This document shows positions 1-32,999 of a stretch of 64,000 nt of DNA, in pieces. Position 1 is the first letter of the stretch; each line of letters begins with the position of its first letter. The notes beneath the pieces were generated by a model. That model worked only from the letters and a program-made list of their open reading frames with translations. It had not been told where the DNA came from and did no database searches. A program made the position numbers and the translations under genes. Source of the DNA: Diphasiastrum complanatum (taxonomy: Eukaryota > Streptophyta > Lycopodiopsida > Lycopodiales > Lycopodiaceae); NCBI GenBank assembly GCA_029204225.1, contig CM055107.1, positions 21,130,000 to 21,193,999 of the forward strand. Reading direction: 5' to 3'.

Positions 1-2620
1 AATAAGGTGCTCCTTGTTCTCCGTGCTCTTTCCCTTCTCGAAGGTCCTTTCTTCCTATTCCCCACTTTGTGCCATTCTCTCCAATGTAGCTTGCACCACC
101 TTGGATGGAAGCTTATTTGTAGTAAGTGTAGCTTGTTAACTTCTAGTTCTTCTATGAAATTTCTGCTGTGCACCTTTTCAACCTTCTTTCAAGCTTTTTT
201 TGATAAACATGGACCCCATACATGGCATCTTCAAAGGATTACAGATTGACCGAGATTCTAAAGAGACATCTTATCTCCTGATTTCATTGGTGGATTTTCC
301 TGCATTTATTTTGTTGCCTTCATGTCCAAGTTTCTAGCTTATCATTAAAAAGATCAAAGAGCGAGAGAGGGATGTTTAATCACATAATGGATTTGCCATT
401 TCTAAGGTAGATCTTTTTCTTTCTCCTTACCACCCCATTTTGTTTACATTTCCCTGGTCCCTTGCCTGCTTCTAGTGCTTTTTTGCCTTTTGCATCTGTC
501 ATCATGCCAATCATTGTGAGGGCATCCGATCTCTCTCTATCGTTGCTCATTTTGAAGAGTTTTAGTGTGGTCTCCATCAATATAGAAGAATTTTTTTTGC
601 TTGTCTCTTCACATTATCTAGCCATGTATCTCTTGTTAACATCTCTTCTAACTTCTCTCTATTTAGTTTTGCCTTGCTGCAATCCACCCTCGTGATTAGT
701 TTTTTATATTTCTTAAATTTACCTTTTGCTCTTATTGTTCCTCTCATGGTGAAGGATAGAGGCTTATGGGGCAATTTTGATTTGTTTCCTCCCCTCCCTT
801 CATGAAAACTCTCTATTAAGTGGGCTAAGTTGAAGTGAACAATGAGGTAGTTGACCATGCTAGACCCTTGTGGCTTTAGAAAGTATGAGCCATTGCATAT
901 TTGTAGGTAAAAACAACTGCATAAGGTAAGTAGATATCTACTCACAGGAGTGATATTTAACTTATCTTTAGATCTTCTAGTCCAACCTTTGGCTTTTTTG
1001 TCCCCTTCATGTTTTTGGTGTTATTTGTAAATCCATGGCTAATATCTTGCATGCACGTTTTTAGAGGTGTAATGATGCTGTCCTAAGGCTGTCATGAAGT
1101 TTGGTTAGGATTGGACACCATTAAGGGTCTCAAAAAGTCAAAAAATAGTGTATTTTTGAGGTTTTTTGAGCTTGAATAACTCTTAATAGGTGGTCTGAAT
1201 CCGTTGGATCATTTTACAAGCTGAAAGATATGATGGATTGCCTCTGATTTGAGCCATCATGCACCCAATTTGGAGTTGGGGGGCTTAGGCATGAATATCT
1301 TGAAGTTTTGCTTGTTGAAGGACTCCATAAATGCAAATTTTGCATGATATGAGCTTATGATTGCTTGCTGGAACTGATGGAAGCCTCTATGCCTCTCTAT
1401 TGAACCTTAGATCAGTGCTTGTAACCTCTGATTGGATGCATATTGGGCTGGAATTGGATTTTTGAATATATCACCTAGTAAAAGTGCGCCCTCCTACTGC
1501 AATTTCAGTCAATTACAGTTCGCACGTGTGAAGCCTACGTGGCAGGATGACATGGCATGTGTTTTGCTAACCTCCTCTCCCTCTGTACTGTGCTTTACAG
1601 GGACAAAATCGGAGTCCTGTAGCAAAAGTTATGGCCGTCAAAAGTTCAGCAATTTTTAGAGTAAAATTTGAAAATTTCCGCATTGTTCTGATTGCATGCA
1701 TGCTTGTGAAGCAGTAGAGTGCTTGATGAACTTGTATGCATGTTTGGATGCATGATACATGGTGGTACAATAGGTTGATCAAAGTAATTTCATGCTTAAA
1801 TACAATTTATAAAAAGCTAGTCGAAAAAGCAATTTCCCAGTTACTAGGTATTTTACGTAAATTTTTTTGATTTTTTATTGAAATCACTGCATATCATGTT
1901 TGGTGTATGCCGGATGTTTCAAAATCCTTTTGAAGTGGGATGGCAACTATGAAATTGCCAAAGAACCATGGATGTTTTGATTTTGTTCAAATTCGTTGGT
2001 TTTTGATCAAACAGAAATAGCTTACAAAGTGAATGACCTTACCGAGATGAAATCAGTCAGTTTTATAAGATCACAATACCTTTCACTTTCGGTTGAAGAT
2101 TTTGGAATCTGTCAACAAAATAGAGCAATTTCTTGTTTATGTGATCAATGATGACCGAGAATAACGCAAGTCTTGTTAGAATGGTTTTTTGCCTATCTAC
2201 TTGTTTGGTTGACCGAGTCAACCAGTTTACATTAATCTACTTTGAATTCCGGAAGTATAAGTGATTCTAAGAGTAAGTGCAATTGGAAACTAGGCTTTGG
2301 AATTATTTTTAAACTGCCTCTAGAAATTTGGGTTCCTTTCCCTAGTGCTCATTTAGAATTTTGAGGAATTGAAGATTCTAAGAGAAGAGGTAACGACAGT
2401 CGGATGATAATCCATTTATGGAACCATCTTTGTGTTGCAATTGGATTTGGATTAAATCCCCGGAATTTGCAAATGAAAAGCAGTTGGAATGTGTTCGAGT
2501 GTTTTTTTATAATAATTGAGACAACTAAGAGTACTACTAACTTTTGAAAACTGAAATTCTTTTTACCAATTCTGAAATGGATATTGGATATCTATTACAG
2601 TATTTTTATGGTTATATTGA
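1..2620. other. AT-rich region, no recognised gene
   Basis: No host gene or exon could be recognised here on either strand. The most gene-like stretch is a reverse-strand open frame at 577-945 (lysine/arginine rich, about 122 codons) that appears to continue in another frame at 380-580. It has no motif I can name and is broken by a frameshift, so it may be the remnant of a mobile-element protein. Since the ABC transporter downstream lacks its 5' exons, this stretch could be intergenic or part of one of that gene's introns; the sequence does not say which. Confidence 0.5.
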
Positions 2621-2627
2621 GATTCTT

Positions 2628-2785
2628 AATGTTCCTTTTGATTCAGTGAATACACTTGTCGCATTTCAATAGTATTTGAATGATATATTTCATCCATACC
2701 TGGGTCAATGAGGAGTGATATTCTTAGATGATGTGTTCATCTATAGTGAAAATCTTAAGGAGCATGAGAGAATTCAATAGCTAGA
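2628..2785 (+). mobile_element. Ty3/gypsy reverse transcriptase remnant
   Basis: One reading frame from about 2628 gives NVPFDSVNTLVAFQ, a stop, then YLNDIFHPYLG, another stop, and VIFLDDVFIYSENLKEHERI. These match, in order, the canonical gypsy reverse transcriptase blocks MPFGLTNAPATFQ, MNDIFRPYL and FVVVFLDDILIYS. The catalytic LDD is still readable, but two in-frame stops show the copy is dead. I could not trace convincing RNase H or integrase segments downstream, nor LTR ends. Probably an old insertion decayed by point mutation. Confidence 0.7.
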
Positions 2786-5196
2786 AGTATCTCATGAAAT
2801 TGGTTGTGAATCTGATACTATATTTGGGTATAGGATAGCCAGTTAATCTTTTTGAGTTTCTGGTAAGAAGATCTAGAAGCAGAGGATTTCTTGGAGGGAA
2901 ACCTGGTGGTTTGGGACATCAGTGATTCCAAAGAGATTTTCTTGTGGGAGAGTGATCTGTAGACCGATGGTTAGTGATTATTATAATGGTAATACTAACA
3001 GGAATCCATTGGTTTTTGGTTCAGGGTATTTTGGAAAATAACGAGATATAGATTTGGATCCCAAATGGTATTTCATTATTTACAAAATCTGGAGGCCCTT
3101 AAATCTATATCTCGTTTATTTGAATCTATACTTTTTCGAAATTTCTTAAATACGAGACATTTGGATTGAGATTCATATAACTCCTTCCAGTGTGGAACTA
3201 TGTTCTGAAGGACTGATTATAATTATATGAAATTATACTTCCATACGGTTGTGAATATGGCTCAAAATCTGTTGACGTTTCAATCGATTCTGATTCAGTA
3301 AAGGAATGATTGAATTCATGGAATTTAGACTTCCTAGACCCAAATGATTATCTCTATTTGATAGTTGATTATTGAGATGTAATATTTCTATCACTCGGGA
3401 TAAGATATTTAATGATTTTGAAGAAAGTCTGCTTTGTAGTAGTATTGGATACTCATTACTGACTTTTTCTGATCTTTGATATCTTATACTTTGTCTCTTG
3501 AGGACCTTTCTTAAGGGAAATTGGGAATTTCTTTTAAAAGGGGGAGATGAAGAGATAGGAATAAGACTTTCAATGGATCAGCCGGTTGCATAGATTTTTG
3601 AGAGAAATCCAGTAAGTGTGCAAAGGATGAACTATCCTAGTGAAATAGAGGAACTCTCTAGGGATTGTTGCGAATAATCTGGAACTAGAGGAGTTTTGGG
3701 GTATTGAGCTGTGAGTTATTTATAATTTTGGATAGTAGTGGTAAAGATTAATATTAGGTTCCATTGATTGGCTTACCAAGTACCATTTTGTTATGGATTG
3801 GATCAGGTGGGAATAAAGCTCTAATCTTAACCCTGTAGCCAAAGATGTCTGTATAGGTTGACCTAATCTTGGTAGGACTACTAAGATTTGTTGTAGGTTG
3901 ACTAAGTTGAAGAAATTTTGTTATTAAAAGTTTGATGATTGGAAAACTTGTAGGATGTGTTCACTTCAGAGATTTCCCAGATATGTTATTTACTCATGAG
4001 AAATAGAGTTCTTTTGTAGCTGAGTTGCAAGATTCTCAGTGAGTTATGTGGGTAACATATGCGGATTATGGAAAAATTTGCCAGTTTATAGCCTATGTTT
4101 ATGTATAGGAACATAGTTGGATATGTTGGTTACGTACGTCCTAATCTTGTGGATCTACTGTGTGTTCCTATGTATTGAGTTTATATTGTATACTTAAACT
4201 AGTCAGTGAACATGGACATATAGACAAGTAATGTTCAAAAAAATTACTTGTAGGTTAATGACTCTTTTTGTGGAAAGGATATATCATTCATTAACTTAGT
4301 GATGGTTTAGATGAGATTATAAATGTCGTGTTGTTCCAAGATATATGAATTCGGCACCTAGATATTTGAGATTTCTGATTCGACCTCAGTAGTTGGATTA
4401 CTCCTGGTTAAAAGTTAATTGGTTGAATAAGCAGTGTGAAGAGAATTCACCAGGAACTGTTTTGTTTTGATCTATATTGCTTATAGGACACATGCTTTGT
4501 GTGTCATTGCATGGAATGTATAGGTGTCACCATATGAGTGAGCTACTTGCACTTAGTTAAGTTACAAATAGCTGGTTCCATGTATTTAATTAGTAACATG
4601 CCTCTAAAACAATTTTTGAGAGAACAATAACAGATCATCAAGTTGGCATTCTTTTTCTTCATTGCAATTTTCAAGCACATCACGAACCTTAGTTGCGTTA
4701 GAACTTGGTTCTTAGTGCCCAACATTTCATTCCACATGTTCTGCGTTATTTATAGTACTATCTTAATATTTTGCAATAGGTGGATATGAGGTTTATTGGT
4801 TTATCCCTCCATAACTTTTATGTGTATGCCTTTTTCTGTTCCACCCCAAGTAGTGTTCATATCTTTCAAATACTAGTAACTTGCATGTCTTATGTTCCCA
4901 TCTTCTAGCCAACAAAACAATGCTGAAGTCTCTCACAATTTCACCAAGACAAGCCCTCGCTCCTTAAAAAATGATCAAGGTTTCATAGACTAGATTCGGA
5001 TTTTGCACTATTTAGTTCTATGTAAAGGGACTTGCTATTTCTCACTTGATTTCTTCCAAATGTCTTACTTCTTCCTAGTGTTAATTCTAAGCATGTCTCG
5101 TCCTAATGTATCCACATGTATGACTTTTTGAAATTGTAAGGCATGTATGGCATTGTATTGAATTCTGGCTGTGATATGTTTTTGGGCTATTCTCAG
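2786..5196. other. Decayed repeat-like sequence upstream of first visible ABCC exon
   Basis: Apart from the hairpin at 3040-3116, no coding block or structured repeat is recognised. The stretch may be the rest of the decayed gypsy element and/or the intron preceding the exon at 5197. I searched for the ABCC residues expected just before QYYMASAREL and did not find them, so the preceding exon must lie further left or outside the window. Confidence 0.4.
3040..3116. repeat. 16-bp perfect inverted repeat, 45-nt spacer
   Basis: AACGAGATATAGATTT at 3040-3055 is the exact reverse complement of 3101-3116, with partial pairing continuing outward. It would form a stem-loop. It lies in the decayed sequence after the gypsy reverse transcriptase remnant and may be a remnant of a small inverted-repeat transposon or a chance hairpin. 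Confidence 0.55.
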
Positions 5197-17007
<11,811 letters not shown>

Positions 17008-18590
17008 GATATGTTAGCTGTTTAAGGGGGAGCCTCAAGTTGCAGTTAGAAGGTGCTTATTGCGTTCTTCACATTCTTTCTCAAGCTTGACCAGCTCATG
17101 CAGCTTATAATTTTTGTCACGCTTGCAATATTTTCTCATGGGTAAATTATCTATGTAAATACTTTCGAGCATCCTCTTTATGCCATTCTTAACTTGCAAG
17201 AACAATGTACACAGTATGGTCTTGTGGGTTGTCCTCTTTTGACTAATGAGTACATAGTGACTTTGTGACTGCTGCAGTTGCTGGTGGCCTGGTACCTTTT
17301 ATTCGGCCACTGTTCCTTTTAGGTGGAATCGAAGCTTCTTAGGACCGATTGATAGAAACGTCATTAAAGAGCTGGTAGCTTTAGAGTTAAGTACCTTGTG
17401 AGGAAACAAAAATGCTCATGGTTCCACCATTCATCGTGTAATACATGACTCCCTTTGTGTAGTATTTTCTGGCTAGATTTTTGGTAGTGCGATTGTTTTT
17501 TTTTTTAAGTTCTTGTATTGTGCTGCATGGCCCATCTGGTGAGTTGATGTGATCCTGGATATAACATAGTCATTCAATATGCACTTTTTTTACACAAGTG
17601 AAATGAGTTGCTGTTTGTTTGCAATATTGGATTAGCTTCTGGATCAAGCATGTATGGGTTCTGCAAGTAAAAGAACGAAGTTTAGAACAAGAATTGACCG
17701 ATTACAGTGTTCAATTCTACAAATTCTACGTCTGACCTCAACTGCTCATTCAGAAAACAATGCAAATGGTTAGGAGTATGTAAGGAGATTGGAAGAGAAT
17801 GAGTACAGGCTAGTGAGTTGTGCTCCTAAATACTCACTTCATAACATCTAGAATTATTGACGTGTTAGTTGGTGATAGCACACCCTTACCATTTTTGATG
17901 GTTTTTTTGAAATTTGAAGCCAATACTATGCTATTGATACTAATGAAGTTACTACATAGAAAAAGTACCTTGTATAATGGATAAAATAAGATCTCTAGTG
18001 TTTCCTACAAACAACTCATTAAAGTACTGGCCACTTTGTTTGACTTTGACAAATCGACATTCAACTCCAGTACTTGACAGTCAAGCCTCATCGAAGGATA
18101 TCGAAAATTCAATAATGGAGTAAAGCCAAATCCTTCCTCTTAAGAGCTATTTTGAGCTTTGCAGCTGCATGTTTAAAGTCATTCTGGAGTTTACCCTATT
18201 GCCTTCTCGCAAAGAACATGCTTTGAGATCAAAGTCTCAAGGTCTCGTTCAATACTTCCTACTACTACACTTCAATATATTGAAATTCCAGTAAGACTTG
18301 GGCAAGTCAATATTGTATTGTAACCAAGTCAACATTGCCTACTGCAGCTTCAGATTTATTTTTGCTACCCTGAGATCAACATTGGAAGACTGAAATTAAT
18401 TGCAGTTGATTTTCGAATGGGATTAGGCTTGAACACAATTTTACAGTAGACTTAAGGTCGCCTTAACAACTCAGAGACAAATGTGTACATGTTTTTCCTT
18501 AAAGCACAAGGAGCCCTAAAGCCAAAGGTCATGGTAACTAACACACACTGCTACAAAGATAATACTCATTAAACAATGGTGTCTTAAATA
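17008..18590. other. ABCC 3' flank, no further gene seen
   Basis: The first few hundred bases must contain the ABCC 3' untranslated region, but I see no clear AATAAA signal to fix the poly(A) site. The remainder is AT-rich with no open frame or motif I recognise. Confidence 0.5.
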
Positions 18591-18599
18591 GAAGCCTCA

Positions 18600-18962
18600 G
18601 ACCTAATTCATGGAAGGACAAGATCTGTTCCACAAGGCTTTGATGCCCTAGTGAATGCTATCAATACTGAAAAGTCACTACTAGACTTATGACAAATTAT
18701 GGCAACTAACGAAGAATATACCATGAACTTCTATAGGAGGCAGCGCTCATACACTAGAAATGATGGACAAAAGCCGAAGGGGCACTATGCATCCAAGTGC
18801 TACAAGAAGAAGAATGTAAATGGAAATGGGAATGGAAATAAAGTAAATTTCAAGAATATCAAGAGGAGCAGTCTCTTATGATATTCTCATCATCATCAAG
18901 CTACACATTTTGTGATCCATGTTGGAGGGACAAGTTCCCGCATGATCGGGCACAAGGAGTAA
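18600..18962 (+). mobile_element. Ty1/copia gag-protease remnant
   Basis: The frame reads GFDALVNAINTEKSL, then after a stop MATNEEYT.., GHYASKCYKKKN (the second half of a copia zinc knuckle; the first Cys pair is deleted) and, in another frame at about 18905-18960, HFVIHVGGTSSRMIGHKE, which matches the copia protease block WFIDSGATSHMTGHKE with the catalytic Asp replaced. Dead, with stops and an internal deletion; no LTRs recognised. Confidence 0.6.
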
Positions 18963-21081
<2,119 letters not shown>

Positions 21082-21639
21082 ATGATTGGCCGCTGGTCGC
21101 TCTCTCTCTTTCTTTGTGGATCGCGACTAATCTGTGGAAATGTTTCTCTCTCTCTCTCTCTCAAGAAATATTTCTCGAGAAATGAGCAAAATGTTGTTGC
21201 TTTTGGATAACTAACGCTCATGACTTTCCCCTTAACGTACTAGAAAATGTCTATGTGTATTTTCATCAAGTACCACTAGATGATACATGTCAATATACCC
21301 ATTGATGAGGATGGATAACATGAAGTCACTTTGAAAATGTTGAAGTTGGCCTATGATACTTCCAAACATCAATACGTAGCCTTTAAACTGTTCCACAATA
21401 GACCATTACTTGGTAACTAGACAAACACCAACTACAAAAATGGGTTATATTTTTCAAGTAAAACATTATTAAACTAACCAATGATTGTTGAAAATGTGCA
21501 CATAAGATTTGGAAATGAAGTGAGATGCACATCATTGTTTAAGATTTTCTTTGATGACTTACAAATGCTAAGTCGGGCCCATATGTTCTTTCCCATGTGA
21601 CAAATCTTATGCATCACCAATATGTAGTCTTCTTCCCCT

Positions 21640-22820
<1,181 letters not shown>

Positions 22821-23368
22821 CTCTTGTAGGATTACCTAAACTGCAAAAGTTCCCTGATGAAACAATCAGAGACTACACCTATCGGATCTTCCATCTAGTG
22901 CAGGATTATAATTCATCGATTTCCCAACAGATCATCATGACAATATAATATGCTGGACTGCACAAAAAGATCAGAGCCGGTATGGTAGAGTTAGCATCCT
23001 ATGCGTCACTTGCACAACTTTGTAAGAATGCTGCCATGATGGAACTGCAACACGGGATGATGGATTTTCACTATCACATTGCTGAATCATCAGATGGGGA
23101 ATCAAAGAAACAAAAGTCATCAACGACAAATAGTGACAAGGTGGAAGTTTTAGTCATATCATCTTGCATGTCACCGAACTCAATGGAGAACTACAATAGC
23201 CTCGTAGTCTATTTTGTGGAAGATCCTAAGGGGAATCCATTACCAGTGTATGCCTATCAACTTAGAGATGATGGGGTATTGCACTCGGTAAGATGCTATG
23301 GATGCGGAGGAAAACATCGTCGAGACGAATGTCCACATCGAGGGGATCCATTTTGCAACATGATCTAG
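22821..23368 (+). mobile_element. Ty3/gypsy gag remnant with zinc knuckle
   Basis: The frame reads KFPDETIRDYTYRIFHLVQ, SISQQIIMTI, a stop, then KIRAGMVELASYASLAQLCK, typical gypsy gag. The open part (22982-23368) ends with CYGCGGKHRRDEC, a CX2CX3HX4C zinc knuckle. A TAG stop follows within six codons and a long GA tract truncates the element. One in-frame stop at about 22947 marks it as inactive. Confidence 0.7.
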
Positions 23369-23389
23369 TCAAATCTTCATATGGTGATC

Positions 23390-23514
<125 letters not shown>

Positions 23515-23698
23515 GTTTCATTTGTTCAGACCGTTTGTAGTCATCTGCGAGACCCTTGCATGCGGTTTGCGATTCGTTCAATTCTTTGAGAGCATACGCG
23601 AGACTTTGCGATAGTGCTTCGTATGTGACCGCAATCGTTGACTTTGCGTTCCTTTGAAATGAAATGCGATCATATGCGGTCAAAATGGGATCCTTTGC

Positions 23699-29265
<5,567 letters not shown>

Positions 29266-29313
29266 GTGTATTACAAATTAGAGAAAATAAGTATTTTGCA
29301 AGAAAAGAAAATG

Positions 29314-29399
29314 CTTCTTGGTTTCCAAGGGGAGGTTCGAACCTGGGACCAAAGAAACTTTGGATGCCAAGCTAACCAGTTGAGCCAACCCCGTTGGGT
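29314..29399 (-). mobile_element. Miniature tRNA-derived retroposon (SINE-like)
   Basis: On the reverse strand this 86-bp insert has a pol III A-box (TGGCTCAACTGGTTAGC) and B-box (GGTTCGAACCT) in tRNA order. It is flanked by perfect 14-bp direct repeats, AAGAAAAGAAAATG, at 29300-29313 and 29400-29413, as expected for a target-site duplication made by LINE-type retrotransposition. The 3' end can form a small hairpin (CTTGG AAA CCAAG). The T-stem pairs poorly, so it is not a functional tRNA. A SINE body is missing; it is either a very short SINE or a retroposed tRNA-like RNA. Confidence 0.72.
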
Positions 29400-29922
29400 A
29401 AGAAAAGAAAATGGAAGTATGAAGTACACGAGGCATATACATTCAAAATATGAACACTAATGAAAATCACACCCATCTCACTATTTAATCTTTTGAAAAC
29501 ATACATAGATCCACAATGAAATAGGTAGGCTATAGAGTCTTTTTTTTATGGGACACAAACCTATATTGATTATTTGTTTGTTTGTTCCAACATTCAACCT
29601 AATTGCAGTAGCATGATTATGTACAATATCTATATTCAAGTTCCATCAAAGTCGGCAACCATATCATCAAGCCCAAGTTTTGGAGCTTGTGGGCAAAGGT
29701 GAGCTTTGGGAGACTCATCTTAAACTACTCACCTCTAAGTTCCAATAAAAGGGTTAGTTTTGGAAGGCAAATTATATAGGACTCCAAGAACAATGAAGGG
29801 CAATATAATAGATGATCTTCGGTCTAAAAGATCTTGGCATCACCTCGTAACCATATTGAATTTGACGGAGTATCAATCAAAGATCTAAATGAAACTAGAA
29901 GTGAAGATTATGACTAGAGAAT

Positions 29923-30207
29923 ATGCTTAGAAATCATAGCTTGTATATTTACCACACCAGTTGTATTGTTGTGAGGAATGGTTTATGGAAGAAATCTGAA
30001 AATGAGGTGAATGGGGAATATGGAGATTGTCAGCTTATTGATATTGTGATGGTGAATGAGTACATGTGTGGAAGCAAGTGTAGGGAGCTAAGCAAATTAT
30101 CAACTTATGAAAGGATGGAAGGACATGAATTAGCCAGGATTTGGCTGCAAAGCTATGAAAAAATCTGGCCTGGTAGAAGGTTAGCAAAGTGTTGTTTTCT
30201 ATTCTAA
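29923..30207 (+). other. Unassigned 94-codon open frame
   Basis: An open frame with reasonably protein-like composition (four Cys, several Arg/Lys) but no motif I recognise, no plausible promoter and no neighbours of the same kind. It could be a transposon fragment or a chance frame; I do not propose a function. Confidence 0.15.
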
Positions 30208-30952
30208 ATAACAAATAACATCCAAAGTGATCGAATATATTCATCACATCAGGTCCTTTGTCGGAAATCAGCTACCACCAAGCTCTTGTTTGAATCTATC
30301 TTTCACATGACACTGAATTAAATTTGTCTTCGTTTCAAGAGCCTAGAGGCCGTGGCAAGTTCTTCGTCTTCTCTTCCCTGCAATTTTCTTTACTATTTTT
30401 AGCTTCTATGCTAGAAACCTTATAGAATCCAGCTACATAAGGATTAGCCAGGCCGTGAGCAACCCTTGCGTTATTTCCTAGCTGGATCAAGGTCTAAGCT
30501 TCAATTCGTCACTCCTAGCTCTGAATTCCTTTAAACCTTTCTGGAGGCCTGAGCAATGCAACAATATCTGTAAGAAACTTTCTGGTTAAGACTTGTTCTA
30601 CACCCTTTTTATCGTGATCGCTAAAGTCTTCAAGCCAGGACTTCATTTTTCAGGCACCTTAAACTTTCATTATTGATGTAAGTAGGATGCATGTTTCTCT
30701 ATTCATTTTCCAATAGATAGATTGAGGTTCTGGCTCACCAGTAAGTTAGCCGGATCTTACACTGCAAGGCATTTCAAGTGCATTTTGATTACAAGAAATA
30801 GGCAGACAAGTGGGCAACCACATGCTTATTTTGTAACTTATGAGTATACTGGTAGAGGCTCCCTGAAGGCACCAGCATTAGCATAGCGATACAGGGGAAA
30901 TCAGCTGCTTTTAGACAGAAGTTAAGGTTTTTGCACACTCAGTGATGATGAC

Positions 30953-32796
30953 TTATGATCCTTGTATATTTTCTGATAACTTAGATAAGTAGGGGGCAGC
31001 TGGAAACCTACATGAGGCTACAGCCTCCAGAGGAACAGCTCTGTAGCACGCCAATCCGATCTTCTCCTGCATGCTGATATCTTCAGGTCTCTTACCTGCT
31101 GGAAGGGACCAGTCGAATGTCTGGAGAAGGGCTGCCAGAACGTGGGGGACTTGAACAATCACCAAAGGATACCCCAAGCAGAATCGTCTGCCTGCTGAGA
31201 ACGGTATAAGGTGGAAGTGCTCGCCAACGAGCTGAATGTCAGAGCCCAAAAACCGATCAGGATTAAACTGTGTGGGGTGGCTCCAGTTAGCTGGATCACG
31301 GCCAATGGCTGAGATATTGATGAGCAGAGTCGATCCGGCAGGTATGGTGTAACCAGCGAGATGGGTTGCAACAGAATTGTAGTGAGGAATTCCGAGAGGA
31401 AGAGCTGGATGTAGGCGGAGAGTCTCTCTCACAATTGCCTGAAGGTAGGGAAGATTTACCAGGTCTGATTCTTGAACTAATCGCTCCTGGCCCACCACAG
31501 AAGCTATCTCCTCCTGTGCTTTATGCAGTATGTGAGGATTGGCCAGTATCTCTGACAATGCCCACTCTGCTGTTACAGAAGTTGTATCTGTGCCAGCCAA
31601 AACCAGATCCTGCAAATCAGCCAACTTTGAGTCACTCTAGCACAAACATTTCCTCATACAGACTGATAGATCTGTTGTTCAAAGAAGAAAATGGCAATAT
31701 TGTAATTGGTGCTATTGGCTAAAAGATCTGCATCTGCTTTCAAAAGTTTGTGGAGGAAATAGAATTAATGTTTAATTAATCTTTGAAGTATTACGGAAGA
31801 GCTGTTACTTACACATAGAATTCCAGCAATGGTCTTGTCCGAGAGGCTTTCTTTCCCCTTGAGAGACTGCAGGAAGTCGAGCAAATGGCTCTCCTTTCCG
31901 TCCAGAAGCTTATTTGTACAATGCAATTTCCTGTTCTCGGCCAATTTTGAAAAGAAGAACTTTTCGAGGGCTTGCTTCAAGTCTTTTCTAAGTCTTTTTT
32001 CTGCTCTCTGTAGGTCAAGCCATTTCAAGGCCGGAATGAAGTCTCCCAGGTTGAGCTGTCCGCTTTCAGCTACAAGCAGATCAAGCAAATCCAGAAAGGA
32101 TTTCCCCTTGGAATCTAGCTTCCCATCAGCTCTGAAATACCTCTTTCCAAATAGCATACTGCACATGGTATTAAGATTAGCCTCATGTATAACCCGTTTC
32201 ACATTTACAATCGAGCGACTCTTGGCTGCAGCATGAATGCAATGCACCATGAACAGCATGTCTTCTTGCCGCAATGCAGTGGTTGTTTTCAATCCGCTAG
32301 GTGTGAACAGGTTAGATGCACATATCTTACGAAGAGCACGCCACTTTGCATCGGATGATCGAAAGACTATATCTTCATACCCAAAGCTGATGACTTCACC
32401 CAACATAGAGCGAGGTCTGGAAGCAAACTCCATGTCATGGGTCTTCAAAACTTCCTTAGCCATCTGAGCATTGTTCACAATTACATAAGGAAGGGAGCCC
32501 ATGTGAAGATAGAGGATAGGGCCATACGTGCTGGCCAAATTTGCAAACCATTTGTGAGGAAGATCGTTTACTTGGAGCATGCAGCCCACGAGGGGCCAAG
32601 GACGTGGGCCTGGAGGAAGCTTGTGTTGTTGCAGCTTGCTGCTTCTTCTTCTTGTGCCATGCTGGTGGAGTTTAAGAAAGATGAGGATCACGATGATAGC
32701 TGCAAGCAAAGAAACCCAATCTACTGGTGCAATGCTTGAGACCAGGTCTGTGGCTACTGCTCCCCATTCCCCCAGCAAGCGCAAGAATTTCATCAT
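30953..32796 (-). CDS. Cytochrome P450 mono-oxygenase, plant A-type
   Basis: Two exons, 32796-31813 and 31609-30953, with a 203-bp GT-AG phase-0 intron, encode 546 residues. The start is the first ATG after a non-ATG upstream extension; a second ATG follows directly. Visible in order: an N-terminal membrane anchor (about residues 27-43), the proline hinge PPGPRPWPLVG (61-71), C-helix WRALRKI, I-helix AGTDTT (333-338), ETLR (ExxR, 390-393), FNPDRF in place of PERF (443-448) and the haem loop FSAGRRFCLG with Cys472. All catalytic features are intact. Such enzymes sit on the ER and oxidise secondary metabolites using electrons from P450 reductase. The single phase-0 intron just before the I-helix is typical of A-type (CYP71-clan) genes. 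Family and substrate are not assignable; phenylpropanoid or terpenoid oxidation are only guesses. Confidence 0.95.
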
Positions 32797-32868
32797 AAGA
32801 TCGTGCAATTTCTCACAAGGAAGATCAAAAGGGAGCTAGATGCATATGGACGGATCAATTTAACGAAG

Positions 32869-32901
32869 AGAGAGAGACAGCGAGCGAGCGAGCGAGCGAG
32901 A
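32869..32901 (+). repeat. GA/(GAGC)n microsatellite in P450 5' leader
   Basis: A short GAGAGA run followed by five to six GAGC units lies between the TATA box and the start codon, so the transcript leader would carry a CU-rich/CUCG repeat. Pyrimidine-rich leaders are common in plant genes. Confidence 0.8.
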
Positions 32902-32934
32902 GCATTGTATGTATGATGGCCTTTGGATTCTGGT

Positions 32935-32942
32935 TATTTATA
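32935..32942 (-). promoter_or_regulatory. TATA box of the P450 gene
   Basis: TATAAATA on the reverse strand, about 140 bp upstream of the ATG, in an otherwise ordinary context. Spacing would give a 5' leader of roughly 110 nt. Confidence 0.6.
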
Positions 32943-32999
32943 TGTGGCTGGTCGCCCGCTGAACAACTTTAAAGGCCTTACCTTAACTTGTTAATTAAT

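Noticed and set aside
577-945. Reverse-strand 122-codon lysine-rich open frame
   Set aside because: No recognisable domain, a frameshift is needed to extend it, and no promoter or splice context supports a gene; mentioned only as a possible relic.
5143-5196. ATG-initiated extension upstream of the first visible ABCC exon
   Set aside because: The residues do not match ABCC proteins and a good splice acceptor (TTCTCAG) precedes the conserved QYYMASAREL, so this is intron.
31610-31624. P450 exon 2 extended upstream with a TTG start
   Set aside because: The CAG at 31612-31610 is the splice acceptor; joining 31813 to 31609 keeps phase and the I-helix.
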